In this document: positions 37,305 to 44,953 of the stretch, piece by piece
Position numbering within the stretch: position 1 is the first letter of the stretch
Layout: the number at the start of each line of letters is the position of its first letter
Assembly: GCA_964439935.1 (NCBI GenBank)
Contig: CAYTPW010000008.1
Span: 1-64,000, forward strand
Length of the DNA stretch: 64,000 nucleotides
Direction: 5' to 3'
Source: JABMQW01 sp964439935
GTDB lineage: Bacteria; Fidelibacterota; Marinisomatia; Marinisomatales; TCS56
The notes under the pieces: model-generated
What the model saw: only the letters and a program-made list of their open reading frames with translations
Told to the model about the DNA's origin: nothing
Database searches by the model: none
Program-made: the position numbers and the translations under genes

Positions 37305-38729
37305 TTATGCAACTGGAAGTTGCATACTTACCTTGGTACCATTATCGATCGAAGTGATATCAACATTTCCCCCCGCCAGATTGACCAGATATTTTACAAT
37401 ACTCATTCCCAGTCCGATACCCTTAACCTGCCCGGTAATATCGCGGTCGATCTGATAAAAGCGATCCCAGATCCGCGATAATTCTTCTTGCGGTATGGCG
37501 GAACCCTGATTGGCAACTTCCACATTTACAAATTTATCGGTACTGGAAACTGAAAGATTTATGGCGATATTATCAGCATCGCTAAATTTCACTGCATTTT
37601 CAATCAGTTCGTATAAAATACTGTACAGACTATCAGTAGCCATTGGGAAATCTGGTGTATCGTCCCAGTTTATTTGAATCGATGCTGGTTCTATCTCCAG
37701 AGAGTCGGCGATTGTCTTTACATTATTATTCAACCAAGCATGCGATATATTTTCCCGCTCGATCATATTTGGTTCGTCAGGCATCCGAATATATTTGATC
37801 ATTTTTTTCATGATAGCATTCAAGGTGCCGGAAGCCCTTTGCAGCCCGTCAATGGCTGCTGTTTCAATGGCAGGATCCTTGGATTCAACCAGAATTTCCA
37901 GGGACTCCAAACTTAATTGGGTAATTGTTTCAACTGTGGAAAATTTATGTTTCAGCATTGTAAAGAACAGGTCTTTACGACGATCATCATTTATACGTTC
38001 TGTTTCTTCGGTAACTACAAAAACAACTTCATCAATTTCATCCAAGGGATTATTAATAACATTGTATTTTAATTCCAGGGCGTAGCGAAGTTTGAAATCA
38101 CGTTCGGTACGGTAAATAATAAACGCACCTTTCCGGTTTTTGATCAAGTTGGTCCAATTGTCAATCTTTGACTTGAAATTCTGATTAACAAGATGCGGAA
38201 ATGGTTGCTTAGTGATTAATTCCTCATCCAACCTGAACATTTTCTGAGCGGTCGTGTTGTAATTTTGAATAAGTCCATCGGCATCGGTTATAATAATACC
38301 ATTTTGAATTTGATTAACCGTTGTTTCAAATTTCTCCTTTTCAGCCAATTGGTTTCGCAAATGACTCATTCTTAATAAAGAGTCAACACGTGCCTTCAGG
38401 ATTGGTAGGTTTGCTGGTTTGGTAAGAAAATCATCACAACCGGCCTTAATAGCACTCATCAGTGTTTTAGTATCTGTTTTTCCGGTCAGGATAACAATCG
38501 GGATTAATTGGGTGGATTTCTGCCCCCTCAACTCACTGCAAACGCTGATGCCATCCATTCCGGGCATTTCCACATCCAGCATTATGAGATCAGGAACTAT
38601 CTCGGTTGCGCGCTGGATTGCGGTTGTTCCGTCATAAGCAGTATGGGTGGTATGTCCCTGAATTTTTAGCAGATCCTCCATCATACTCACCACCGAAAGA
38701 TTATCATCTACAATTAGTATTTCTGCCAT
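37305..38729 (-). CDS. Response regulator receiver - PAS - histidine kinase
   Basis: From ATG 38729 (MAEILIVDDN) the protein is 474 residues: a receiver domain (Asp52 in MLDVEMPGMDG, Lys104 in FLTKPAN), a PAS domain (about 135-250), a dimerisation helix with KHKFSTVETI (unusual H-box without the HE/HD pair), and an HATPase with YELIENAVKFSDA and GIGLGMSIVKYLV. The in-frame TTG at 38744 is an alternative start. REC-PAS-HK proteins act as phosphorelay hubs receiving phosphate from another kinase, possibly the hybrid kinase encoded convergently. Confidence 0.85.
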   Translation of the reverse strand: MAEILIVDDNLSVVSMMEDLLKIQGHTTHTAYDGTTAIQRATEIVPDLIMLDVEMPGMDGISVCSELRGQKSTQLIPIVILTGKTDTKTLMSAIKAGCDDFLTKPANLPILKARVDSLLRMSHLRNQLAEKEKFETTVNQIQNGIIITDADGLIQNYNTTAQKMFRLDEELITKQPFPHLVNQNFKSKIDNWTNLIKNRKGAFIIYRTERDFKLRYALELKYNVINNPLDEIDEVVFVVTEETERINDDRRKDLFFTMLKHKFSTVETITQLSLESLEILVESKDPAIETAAIDGLQRASGTLNAIMKKMIKYIRMPDEPNMIERENISHAWLNNNVKTIADSLEIEPASIQINWDDTPDFPMATDSLYSILYELIENAVKFSDADNIAINLSVSSTDKFVNVEVANQGSAIPQEELSRIWDRFYQIDRDITGQVKGIGLGMSIVKYLVNLAGGNVDITSIDNGTKVSMQLPVA

Positions 38730-39216
38730 CGTTGGTTCAATCAATTAATTTAATATGACGTAAATATTCACTGCATAAGATGCAAATACCATACCTTTCT
38801 CAAGTGGGCCGATGGTTACTACCATCTTGGTCGATTAGTACAGGCAACAAAGATCAGACAATACAGGTTCGACCATGCTCTGTAACACCATTTCTAATCA
38901 GTCCGAATAGTAAAGTAATTGCATTGGATCAGATTTTGGGTAAATAGCGGCGATTATTCAGATAACTAATATAGGTTAAGAACTGATGTCAAATTGGCTT
39001 AATGGTGAAGGAAAAATTTTCGATAAATGGAAATTTTTTCGGTGTTTTAAACTGGTTCTATCCGAAAGTTATTCAGATCAATAAGATGCCACCTGATTAC
39101 AGGCGTATGGCACGAATATTGATGCATTATGATATTAACGTAACAAATCGTTCGAATAATTAAAATGGGTATTTTTACGATTCTTAATTACAACAGAAAT
39201 TGAACAGATAGTAGCA
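38730..39216. other. Intergenic region between divergent genes
   Basis: This gap of about 490 bp lies between the REC-PAS-HK gene (leftward) and the FlhG-like gene (rightward). No credible open frame is present. It holds a 6-bp hairpin (GATGGT-TACT-ACCATC, 38811-38826) and an imperfect sigma-54-like element at 39108-39123. No tRNA or known riboswitch fold was recognised. Confidence 0.5.
39108..39123 (+). promoter_or_regulatory. Possible sigma-54-like promoter (imperfect -12)
   Basis: TGGCAC, a 5-nt spacer (GAATA) and TTGAT keep the perfect -24 box and the spacing of the promoter at 102-117, but the invariant -12 GC is GA. It lies about 95 bp upstream of the FlhG-like gene, a plausible member of the flagellar regulon. 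Confidence 0.35.
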
Positions 39217-40119
39217 ATGTCAGGTAAAATAATCAGTATAATATCGAATAAGGGCGGAGTTGGTAAAACATTATTTGCTATTGAAATTGCCAATTTTCTT
39301 GGTGCCATGGGAAATGAAGTTCTGCTGATCGATACGGATCTAAATACCGGCGATGTATCCATTAAATTAGATTTGCGGGTTAATCGTACTTTATTAGATT
39401 TTTTTGAAAAAAATGAGTCTGACCTGGAAAATCTGGCAATATCGAAATATAACTTGGATTTAATTCCAGGTGCCGGTGGGAATTTTAAATTTGCCAATCT
39501 CAATTATTTTCAGAAGATGAAATTTATCAAAGCCTTCAAGAGTATTTCCGAAGAATATGATTATACAATTCTCGATCTGGGTGCCGGAATAGAGCGTACA
39601 ACACTTGATTTTGGTCTTTCGGCGGATTATCCAATTATTATTACCACACCGGAAGATATTCAAAGTGGCTATGGCTGTGCTAAGGCTGCCGCAGTCCGGT
39701 TGCAGGAACTGGACCAGCGAATGCAGAATAAGGATGCTGATTATCAAATTAGAGAAAAATTTGAACCGCAGTTTGTATTCAATAAATCTTCTCCGCAGCT
39801 AGCAGAAAGTATCTTTAACGGTATTCGGCGTGCAACTGAGATAACCAGAAATCGAGACGGTGTTATGATATATCCCCATTATCTGGGGGCAATACCGGAA
39901 GAGCACCGCCTGGTAGCAAAAGCCTATGCACGACAGCATACACCGATCAGCGAACTGTATGCTTCGACCAGGTTTGGCCAGGCTTATAGTCAAATTGCTC
40001 AGGCCTTGGCCAATTTAGATAACCAAAATACAGTCAAACAAAAAAATAGTCCTTTAGAAAAAATCATAAAACATTTTCGTTATGAGCAGGAAAAACACTC
40101 GATTGCCGAGACAGCTTGA
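39217..40119 (+). CDS. MinD/ParA-family ATPase, FlhG-like
   Basis: The 300-residue P-loop ATPase has a deviant Walker A (SNKGGVGKTLFA, the signature Lys at about 11), LLIDTDLNTGDVS, the switch II-like TILDLGAGIERT and TTPEDIQSGYGCAKAA. The layout is that of MinD/FlhG (FleN) proteins, which set flagellar number and position. The -GIERT switch and the C-terminal tail vary from the canonical form. It overlaps the downstream M23 peptidase by 38 bp, indicating tight coupling. A capsule-type or ParA role is the alternative. Confidence 0.8.
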   Translation: MSGKIISIISNKGGVGKTLFAIEIANFLGAMGNEVLLIDTDLNTGDVSIKLDLRVNRTLLDFFEKNESDLENLAISKYNLDLIPGAGGNFKFANLNYFQKMKFIKAFKSISEEYDYTILDLGAGIERTTLDFGLSADYPIIITTPEDIQSGYGCAKAAAVRLQELDQRMQNKDADYQIREKFEPQFVFNKSSPQLAESIFNGIRRATEITRNRDGVMIYPHYLGAIPEEHRLVAKAYARQHTPISELYASTRFGQAYSQIAQALANLDNQNTVKQKNSPLEKIIKHFRYEQEKHSIAETA

Positions 40120-41635
40120 ACCGGCCGGTATTACCTTGGACGATCCTCAATTAATAATTAGGGACGAGTTAAGGAATTATATTGCCCGAAAGCAATTGTT
40201 ACGCAAACAAATTCTATTATATACGGTCCGCGGTATTACCGGACTAATACTGATTTTACTGGCGTATATATATATGCCGCGGATAATAGCAGCAATTAAT
40301 TTTAACATTCGCTATCTTTTTACCCGAGGAATGGTTAGTACTATTCACAAAAATGTCAATGAAATAAAAAATGCCGCTTTAGCTCAATTACCTGAAGTCA
40401 GTTTTAAGGATTATGAATTTACCAATAATGAAGCCAACTCCGATCTGGAACGGTATGCCGCATTAGTCCATCGCTACAATAATGATTTTTATGGTAAGGT
40501 CAACCACCTGACGGAGCAGGATGAACAACGATTATTGGCATATATTGTTCAAAATGATTTCAATATTGATGATCTTTGTATTCTTGATCGACATCTAATG
40601 GATGATACATTGCGAACACTGCGCAGTTTTATTTTGAGTAAAGTCTACGGTGATGATAAGGCATCTGATTATTTTAATCCAATTATTGATGAGCTGAATC
40701 AGACAATACGATTATATCAACAGTCCAAACTAGAGACACTGGACCGGCCGCTTTCCAATGAAACTGTAAGAGCTTTACGGAAAATGACGGTCCTGGATGA
40801 TCTGGATATCTCCCAACCGGAGCAGATTGTTGATGTAGCCATCGAATATTGCACTGAAAATCCCAACGCAATGAATGATGTCGTTTATTATGATCGGAAA
40901 ATTACGGAACTTCAGCTTGAGCGGGACATTCGCCTGGGCTTACTATACCTCACAATTGGAAAAGATTACAAAGTGCGTGGAGACAGTCAGAATTTCGGCT
41001 GGCTGAAAGCAGGATACAAGGGAAAGACTTTTATAAAGGATCGGAGAGCTCCCAGCAAATATGCCGATTATTATGCACAGCTCCTTACCGATTTAAAAGC
41101 ATTTAATTCCGAATTGAAACGGGTGCGATTTGTTTACAATAACACCAAATTGGATGAATGGCATTTACGGATTGATAATCCATTACGAATTGGTTTGAAG
41201 GTAAAGGACGTAGGCTTATACGGAGCCCGGAGAAAGACCGAGCAAGGTGAGTATTATGAACATCGTGGTATTGATTTGATAGCAGAAGCGGGTACATCAA
41301 TTTATCCGGTTCAAGATGGTTTCGTTACCAACGTGGAAAGCTCCCGTAATGGGGGGAATATCATTGAAATCTGGCATGATTCAAATATTACTTCAGTCTA
41401 TGCTCATCTGAACTCAAGTCAATTATGGAATCTAATGTTGAAACGTTTTGAATTGGAAGGTCCTTTCTGGATTGGTAAGGACGAACCAATTGCCAAGGTG
41501 GGATTGACCGGCAATATTCCTGAGGATTCGGATCAGTATGGGTATGCCCATTTGCATCTTGAAATTCGCGAATACAACCGGTATAAGAATCCCTTTTTGT
41601 TATTCAATCAGCAAATTTCCGTGATTCACGAATAA
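40082..41635 (+). CDS. Membrane-anchored M23 (LytM) family metallopeptidase
   Basis: The 517-residue protein has a short basic cytoplasmic N terminus, one transmembrane helix (about 45-70, GLILILLAYIYMPRIIAAI), a 300-residue periplasmic helical region and a C-terminal LytM domain. The zinc ligands are present: HRGIDLIAEAGTSIYPV (HxxxD), the catalytic VYAHLN and the HLHLE motif. Such enzymes cut peptidoglycan cross-bridges. Pairing with an FlhG/MinD-like ATPase suggests localised wall remodelling, perhaps at the flagellar insertion site, where the single-domain FlgJ lacks lytic activity. That link is inference. Confidence 0.82.
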   Translation: MSRKNTRLPRQLEPAGITLDDPQLIIRDELRNYIARKQLLRKQILLYTVRGITGLILILLAYIYMPRIIAAINFNIRYLFTRGMVSTIHKNVNEIKNAALAQLPEVSFKDYEFTNNEANSDLERYAALVHRYNNDFYGKVNHLTEQDEQRLLAYIVQNDFNIDDLCILDRHLMDDTLRTLRSFILSKVYGDDKASDYFNPIIDELNQTIRLYQQSKLETLDRPLSNETVRALRKMTVLDDLDISQPEQIVDVAIEYCTENPNAMNDVVYYDRKITELQLERDIRLGLLYLTIGKDYKVRGDSQNFGWLKAGYKGKTFIKDRRAPSKYADYYAQLLTDLKAFNSELKRVRFVYNNTKLDEWHLRIDNPLRIGLKVKDVGLYGARRKTEQGEYYEHRGIDLIAEAGTSIYPVQDGFVTNVESSRNGGNIIEIWHDSNITSVYAHLNSSQLWNLMLKRFELEGPFWIGKDEPIAKVGLTGNIPEDSDQYGYAHLHLEIREYNRYKNPFLLFNQQISVIHE

Positions 41636-41662
41636 AACTACTGGAACTGAGAAAAACAAATT

Positions 41663-41692
41663 AACTGATCATAGTTGTACTTCTGATCAGTT
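41663..41692. terminator. Bidirectional hairpin between convergent genes
   Basis: A perfect 9-bp inverted repeat (AACTGATCA / TGATCAGTT) with a 12-nt loop sits in the 91-bp gap between the convergent M23 peptidase and hybrid kinase genes. No long U-tract follows, so termination is plausible rather than certain. Confidence 0.5.
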
Positions 41693-41726
41693 GCTTTGAT
41701 TTACACGGGAACTAATTTATTACCGC

Positions 41727-43697
41727 TTATAGATCTAAAATATGTCGGATTTTTTTAGCTAATTGGTTTCTTTTATACGGCTTTGATAATACATCAATTT
41801 CTTTGCCAATCACCATTTCCTTATCGGCCAAACCGGAGGCATAGCCAGTGATGAACAGGAATTTGACCGCGGGATTATCCGCATGTATTTTCTGGTACAG
41901 TTCAATTCCTCCCTCCTGGGGCATTACGATATCAGTAATAACCATTGTGATTTCATTGCGATTTTGTTGATATATCCGATAACCATCAATTCCGTTTGCA
42001 GCAGTAAGAACGGTATAGCCGAATTGATTCAGCATTGATTTAGTAACAACAATTAAGTCCGCCTCGTCCTCAACCATTAGAATTGTTTCATTACCACCAA
42101 CAATATTATCGATTGTTATCCGTTCCTCTAACTCCGGACCGGAACTACTGGATGGGAAGTAAATTTTAAACGCGGTGCCCATATCTGGATTGCTATCACA
42201 ATGTATATAAGCGTGGTGTTGCTTTACCAGACCATAGACCATTGCTAATCCCAGTCCACTTCCCTGTCCCACTTCTTTGGTTGTATAAAATGGTTCATAT
42301 ATGTGCTGAAGTGTTTCGATATCAATTCCATGTCCGGTATCCCATACCATCAGAACGGCATATTCCCCGGCTTTAACAAAATCAACCACGCGGTCGTCAC
42401 TGTCATTAACTACTATATTTTCAGTTTTTATTATTAACTTGCCTCCGGATACCATGGCATCACGAGCGTTTACACACAAATTGGTGATGATCTGCTCTAT
42501 GGCTGTCGGGTCGGCATCTATATAATATAGATCATTGGCTAGATCTGCAGAGAATTCAATATGCTCACCTATGACACGTTCGATGAACGAACTGACGGAC
42601 ATAATCGATGCATTCATATCCATCCGTCTAGTATCAAGGACTTGCTTGCTGCTAAAAGCTAAAATCTGTCTCACTAAAGTAGCAGCATGATCCGATTTTC
42701 TGATGATCGAACGTATATATTCACTGGCAGGCAGGTCGGTTTCAATTGTATCGGCGGCCAGTTCGGCAAAGCCAATAATCCCGGTTAATATATTGTTAAA
42801 ATCATGGGCTATCCCACCGGCTAGTTGTCCCACGGCTTCCATTTTTTGGGCATGCCGGTATTGATCTTCCAGTCGTTTGCGTCGACTAATATTTCTGATT
42901 ATAGCTGTGAAGAATTCAGCACCGTTTGTTTGCCAGCCAACCAATGATAGCTCAATTGGTATGGATTCACCGTTCTGCCGTCTTCCGGTTGTTTCAATTG
43001 TCGTATTGGCCACTGCTGACGTAGATGGTTCATCCAATTTGCGAAATAATTTTTGGTAGTTGTTCCGGTCAAGTTCAGGAATTATTTCCGAAATTGAATG
43101 ACCAATAATATCAGTATCTTTATAACCAAAGATGGTTGTAGCCCCAATGTTCCAGGTGATTATCCCGCCTTCGGGATTAAGGATAACTATCGCGTCATTA
43201 ACCGATTGAGTTACTCCATTATAACGTTCTTCACTTAAACTGAGTGCCTCTTTATGGTGTTTCCGTTCAATTGCATAATGGATGGATCTGGTCAGGGTAT
43301 TTTCGTCCACCGTTCCCTTTATCAAATAATCTTGAGCTCCACCTCGCACAGCTTGCAATGCGACTGTAGTATCATCATATCCTGACAATATAATAATTGG
43401 AATTTGCTGAGCAGACTTCTGAATCTCGTGGAAGGTTGCTAAGCCTTGACTATCCGGTAATAATAAATCAAGTAATATTAAGTTATAAGATTGGTTATTC
43501 AATAAGTCCAGACTTGTTTTTAAGTCTTCTGAAAAAGTTAACCGGTATTTCCCATATCCATTGTGGATTGAATTTTCTGTTGTCAGCATCCAGTTGATTA
43601 ACTCGGTATCCGATTGATTGTCCTCGACTACCAGAATTTGGAGCTCAGTAATTTTATCCATACTTATTTTCGATGACCGATCTGTTTCAGGGAGCAT
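41727..43697 (-). CDS. REC-PAS-histidine kinase-REC hybrid sensor kinase
   Basis: The protein of about 656 residues has an N-terminal receiver (ILVVEDNQSD, LILLDLLLPDSQG, DYLIKGT), a PAS domain (about 155-280), a HisKA with GGIAHDFNNILTGIIG, an HATPase domain (NLCVNARDAM, DTGHGIDIETLQ, GSGLGLAMVYGLVKQ) and a C-terminal receiver (ILMVEDEADL, MVITDIVMPQEGG, LSKPYKR). Both receivers keep their phosphoacceptor Asp. There is no membrane segment. ATG 43697 is used; ATG 43661 and TTG 43706 are alternatives. It is transcribed towards the M23 gene. Confidence 0.88.
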   Translation of the reverse strand: MLPETDRSSKISMDKITELQILVVEDNQSDTELINWMLTTENSIHNGYGKYRLTFSEDLKTSLDLLNNQSYNLILLDLLLPDSQGLATFHEIQKSAQQIPIIILSGYDDTTVALQAVRGGAQDYLIKGTVDENTLTRSIHYAIERKHHKEALSLSEERYNGVTQSVNDAIVILNPEGGIITWNIGATTIFGYKDTDIIGHSISEIIPELDRNNYQKLFRKLDEPSTSAVANTTIETTGRRQNGESIPIELSLVGWQTNGAEFFTAIIRNISRRKRLEDQYRHAQKMEAVGQLAGGIAHDFNNILTGIIGFAELAADTIETDLPASEYIRSIIRKSDHAATLVRQILAFSSKQVLDTRRMDMNASIMSVSSFIERVIGEHIEFSADLANDLYYIDADPTAIEQIITNLCVNARDAMVSGGKLIIKTENIVVNDSDDRVVDFVKAGEYAVLMVWDTGHGIDIETLQHIYEPFYTTKEVGQGSGLGLAMVYGLVKQHHAYIHCDSNPDMGTAFKIYFPSSSSGPELEERITIDNIVGGNETILMVEDEADLIVVTKSMLNQFGYTVLTAANGIDGYRIYQQNRNEITMVITDIVMPQEGGIELYQKIHADNPAVKFLFITGYASGLADKEMVIGKEIDVLSKPYKRNQLAKKIRHILDL

Positions 43698-43706
43698 AAT
43701 AATCAA

Positions 43707-44058
43707 AAACTAACAGGTGATCCGGCAGAGTCTGCCGCATTTGAATAAAAATTGGTCATAATCCGATTTGAAAATTTTATCCGAATAACTGTTGATTAAC
43801 CGTAACTTTATGATTTAACTGCAGTATGGACTTAATCTATTTTTCATGTCAGCGAAATAAGGGAAACAAGAAATGTGCCATAAAACAGAATTTCATGATC
43901 GATTTATATAACCGCAAATCGATTGAAAGTATGATTAGTGGCGATATGGTTAATATCATATTACTGCAGCAAAAAACTGAGTATATTGATTATGGAAATC
44001 ATTAAGACTTAATTTTGTTATAATCAAGCATGCATTTTTACCTCATTAGGATGATTTT
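43707..44058. other. Divergent intergenic region
   Basis: This 352-bp gap between the hybrid kinase (leftward) and the Cys-rich hypothetical (rightward) holds no credible gene. It contains an operator-like palindrome (CGGCAGA-G-TCTGCCG, 43723-43737) close to the kinase start and a TATAAT box (44019-44024) suitably placed for the rightward gene, but no good -35 match. Confidence 0.5.
43723..43737. promoter_or_regulatory. Operator-like palindrome upstream of hybrid kinase
   Basis: CGGCAGA and TCTGCCG form 7-bp perfect inverted arms around one central base, 25 bp upstream of the kinase ATG. The 1-nt centre argues for a dimeric DNA-binding site rather than an RNA hairpin. The cognate regulator is unknown. 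Confidence 0.35.
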
Positions 44059-44772
44059 ATGGTTGAAAAAGCGAATTTAGAAATTGCATATAAATTTTCA
44101 TCGGGTAACGGACGGAAAGTGGAATTTTCAATTCAACTGGACAGTGAAACATTAGCATATTCGTCTGATGCTGAAAGAAAATACCCGGCCTGGACACGTC
44201 TGGATTATGAACCTCAGTGTACTAATTGTCAGCTAATAAATAAAAATATGGAGTATTGCCCGATCGCCGTTAATCTGGTGGATGTGGTACACGTATTTAA
44301 AGATACTTTATCTTATGAAACAGTTGATTGTGAGGTGACTACCAATGAGCGGACATATTATAAGAGGAATATTCAGATTCAATCCGCACTGAGTTCGCTA
44401 CTTGGGATTATCATGGTGACCAGCGGTTGCCCGGCCCTGGATAAGCTACGGCCGATGGTGAAATTTCATTTACCGTTCGCCTCTATTGAAGAGACAATTT
44501 ACCGAGCCGCTTCAATGTATTTACTAGCCCAATACTTCCGAATGAAGCACGACTTGAAAACGGATCTGGATCTAAAAGGATTAATTGCAGTTTACCAGGA
44601 GATTGACCAAATTAACGCACGATTGTGTAAGAGGATTCGATGCGCAACTAACCAGGATGCCAGCCTTAATGCAGTCGTTGTACTGGATGTTTTTGCTAAA
44701 ATGGTACCAATATCGGTTGAAGATACATTATTATCTTTCAACAGTTTATTCGTTCAGTATTTAAATGATTAA
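44059..44772 (+). CDS. Conserved Cys-containing protein of unknown function
   Basis: I cannot assign this 237-residue protein to a characterised family, although the TSGCPALDKLRPMVKFHLPF block looks like a conserved-domain core. Cysteines at 54, 57 and 67 (C-x2-C-x9-C-P) and Cys124 in SGCP could bind a metal or act in redox chemistry. The N-terminal 50 residues are beta-rich and the C-terminal half is helical. There is no signal peptide or membrane helix. It stands alone between two sensor kinase genes, so a signalling link is possible but unproven. Confidence 0.65.
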   Translation: MVEKANLEIAYKFSSGNGRKVEFSIQLDSETLAYSSDAERKYPAWTRLDYEPQCTNCQLINKNMEYCPIAVNLVDVVHVFKDTLSYETVDCEVTTNERTYYKRNIQIQSALSSLLGIIMVTSGCPALDKLRPMVKFHLPFASIEETIYRAASMYLLAQYFRMKHDLKTDLDLKGLIAVYQEIDQINARLCKRIRCATNQDASLNAVVVLDVFAKMVPISVEDTLLSFNSLFVQYLND

Positions 44773-44953
44773 AGCCCAGGAAAATTCCAGATTCTGGCGG
44801 ATTGATTGGCATAACCATATCAGGTTGGATAGCTGGATTTATATTTGGTTTTGTGCATGAACCTTATTCACTATTAATTTAGTGATTGTTCACGAGTGGC
44901 ATCATTTTTGATGAAATAATTGTGATTAGTTAGTTTTATTGCCGATATCGCGC

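Noticed and set aside
38837..38861. Short resemblance to the antisense of the 23S rRNA 3' end (GATTAGTACAGG)
   Set aside because: Only about a dozen bases resemble it, and flanking sequence does not continue the match.
38860..38890. T-arm-like GGTTCGACC segment suggesting a tRNA
   Set aside because: No matching T-stem, anticodon arm or acceptor stem can be drawn around it.
43723..43737. Palindrome read as a terminator hairpin
   Set aside because: A single central base cannot form a tight loop, and there is no U-tract; a protein-binding site fits better.
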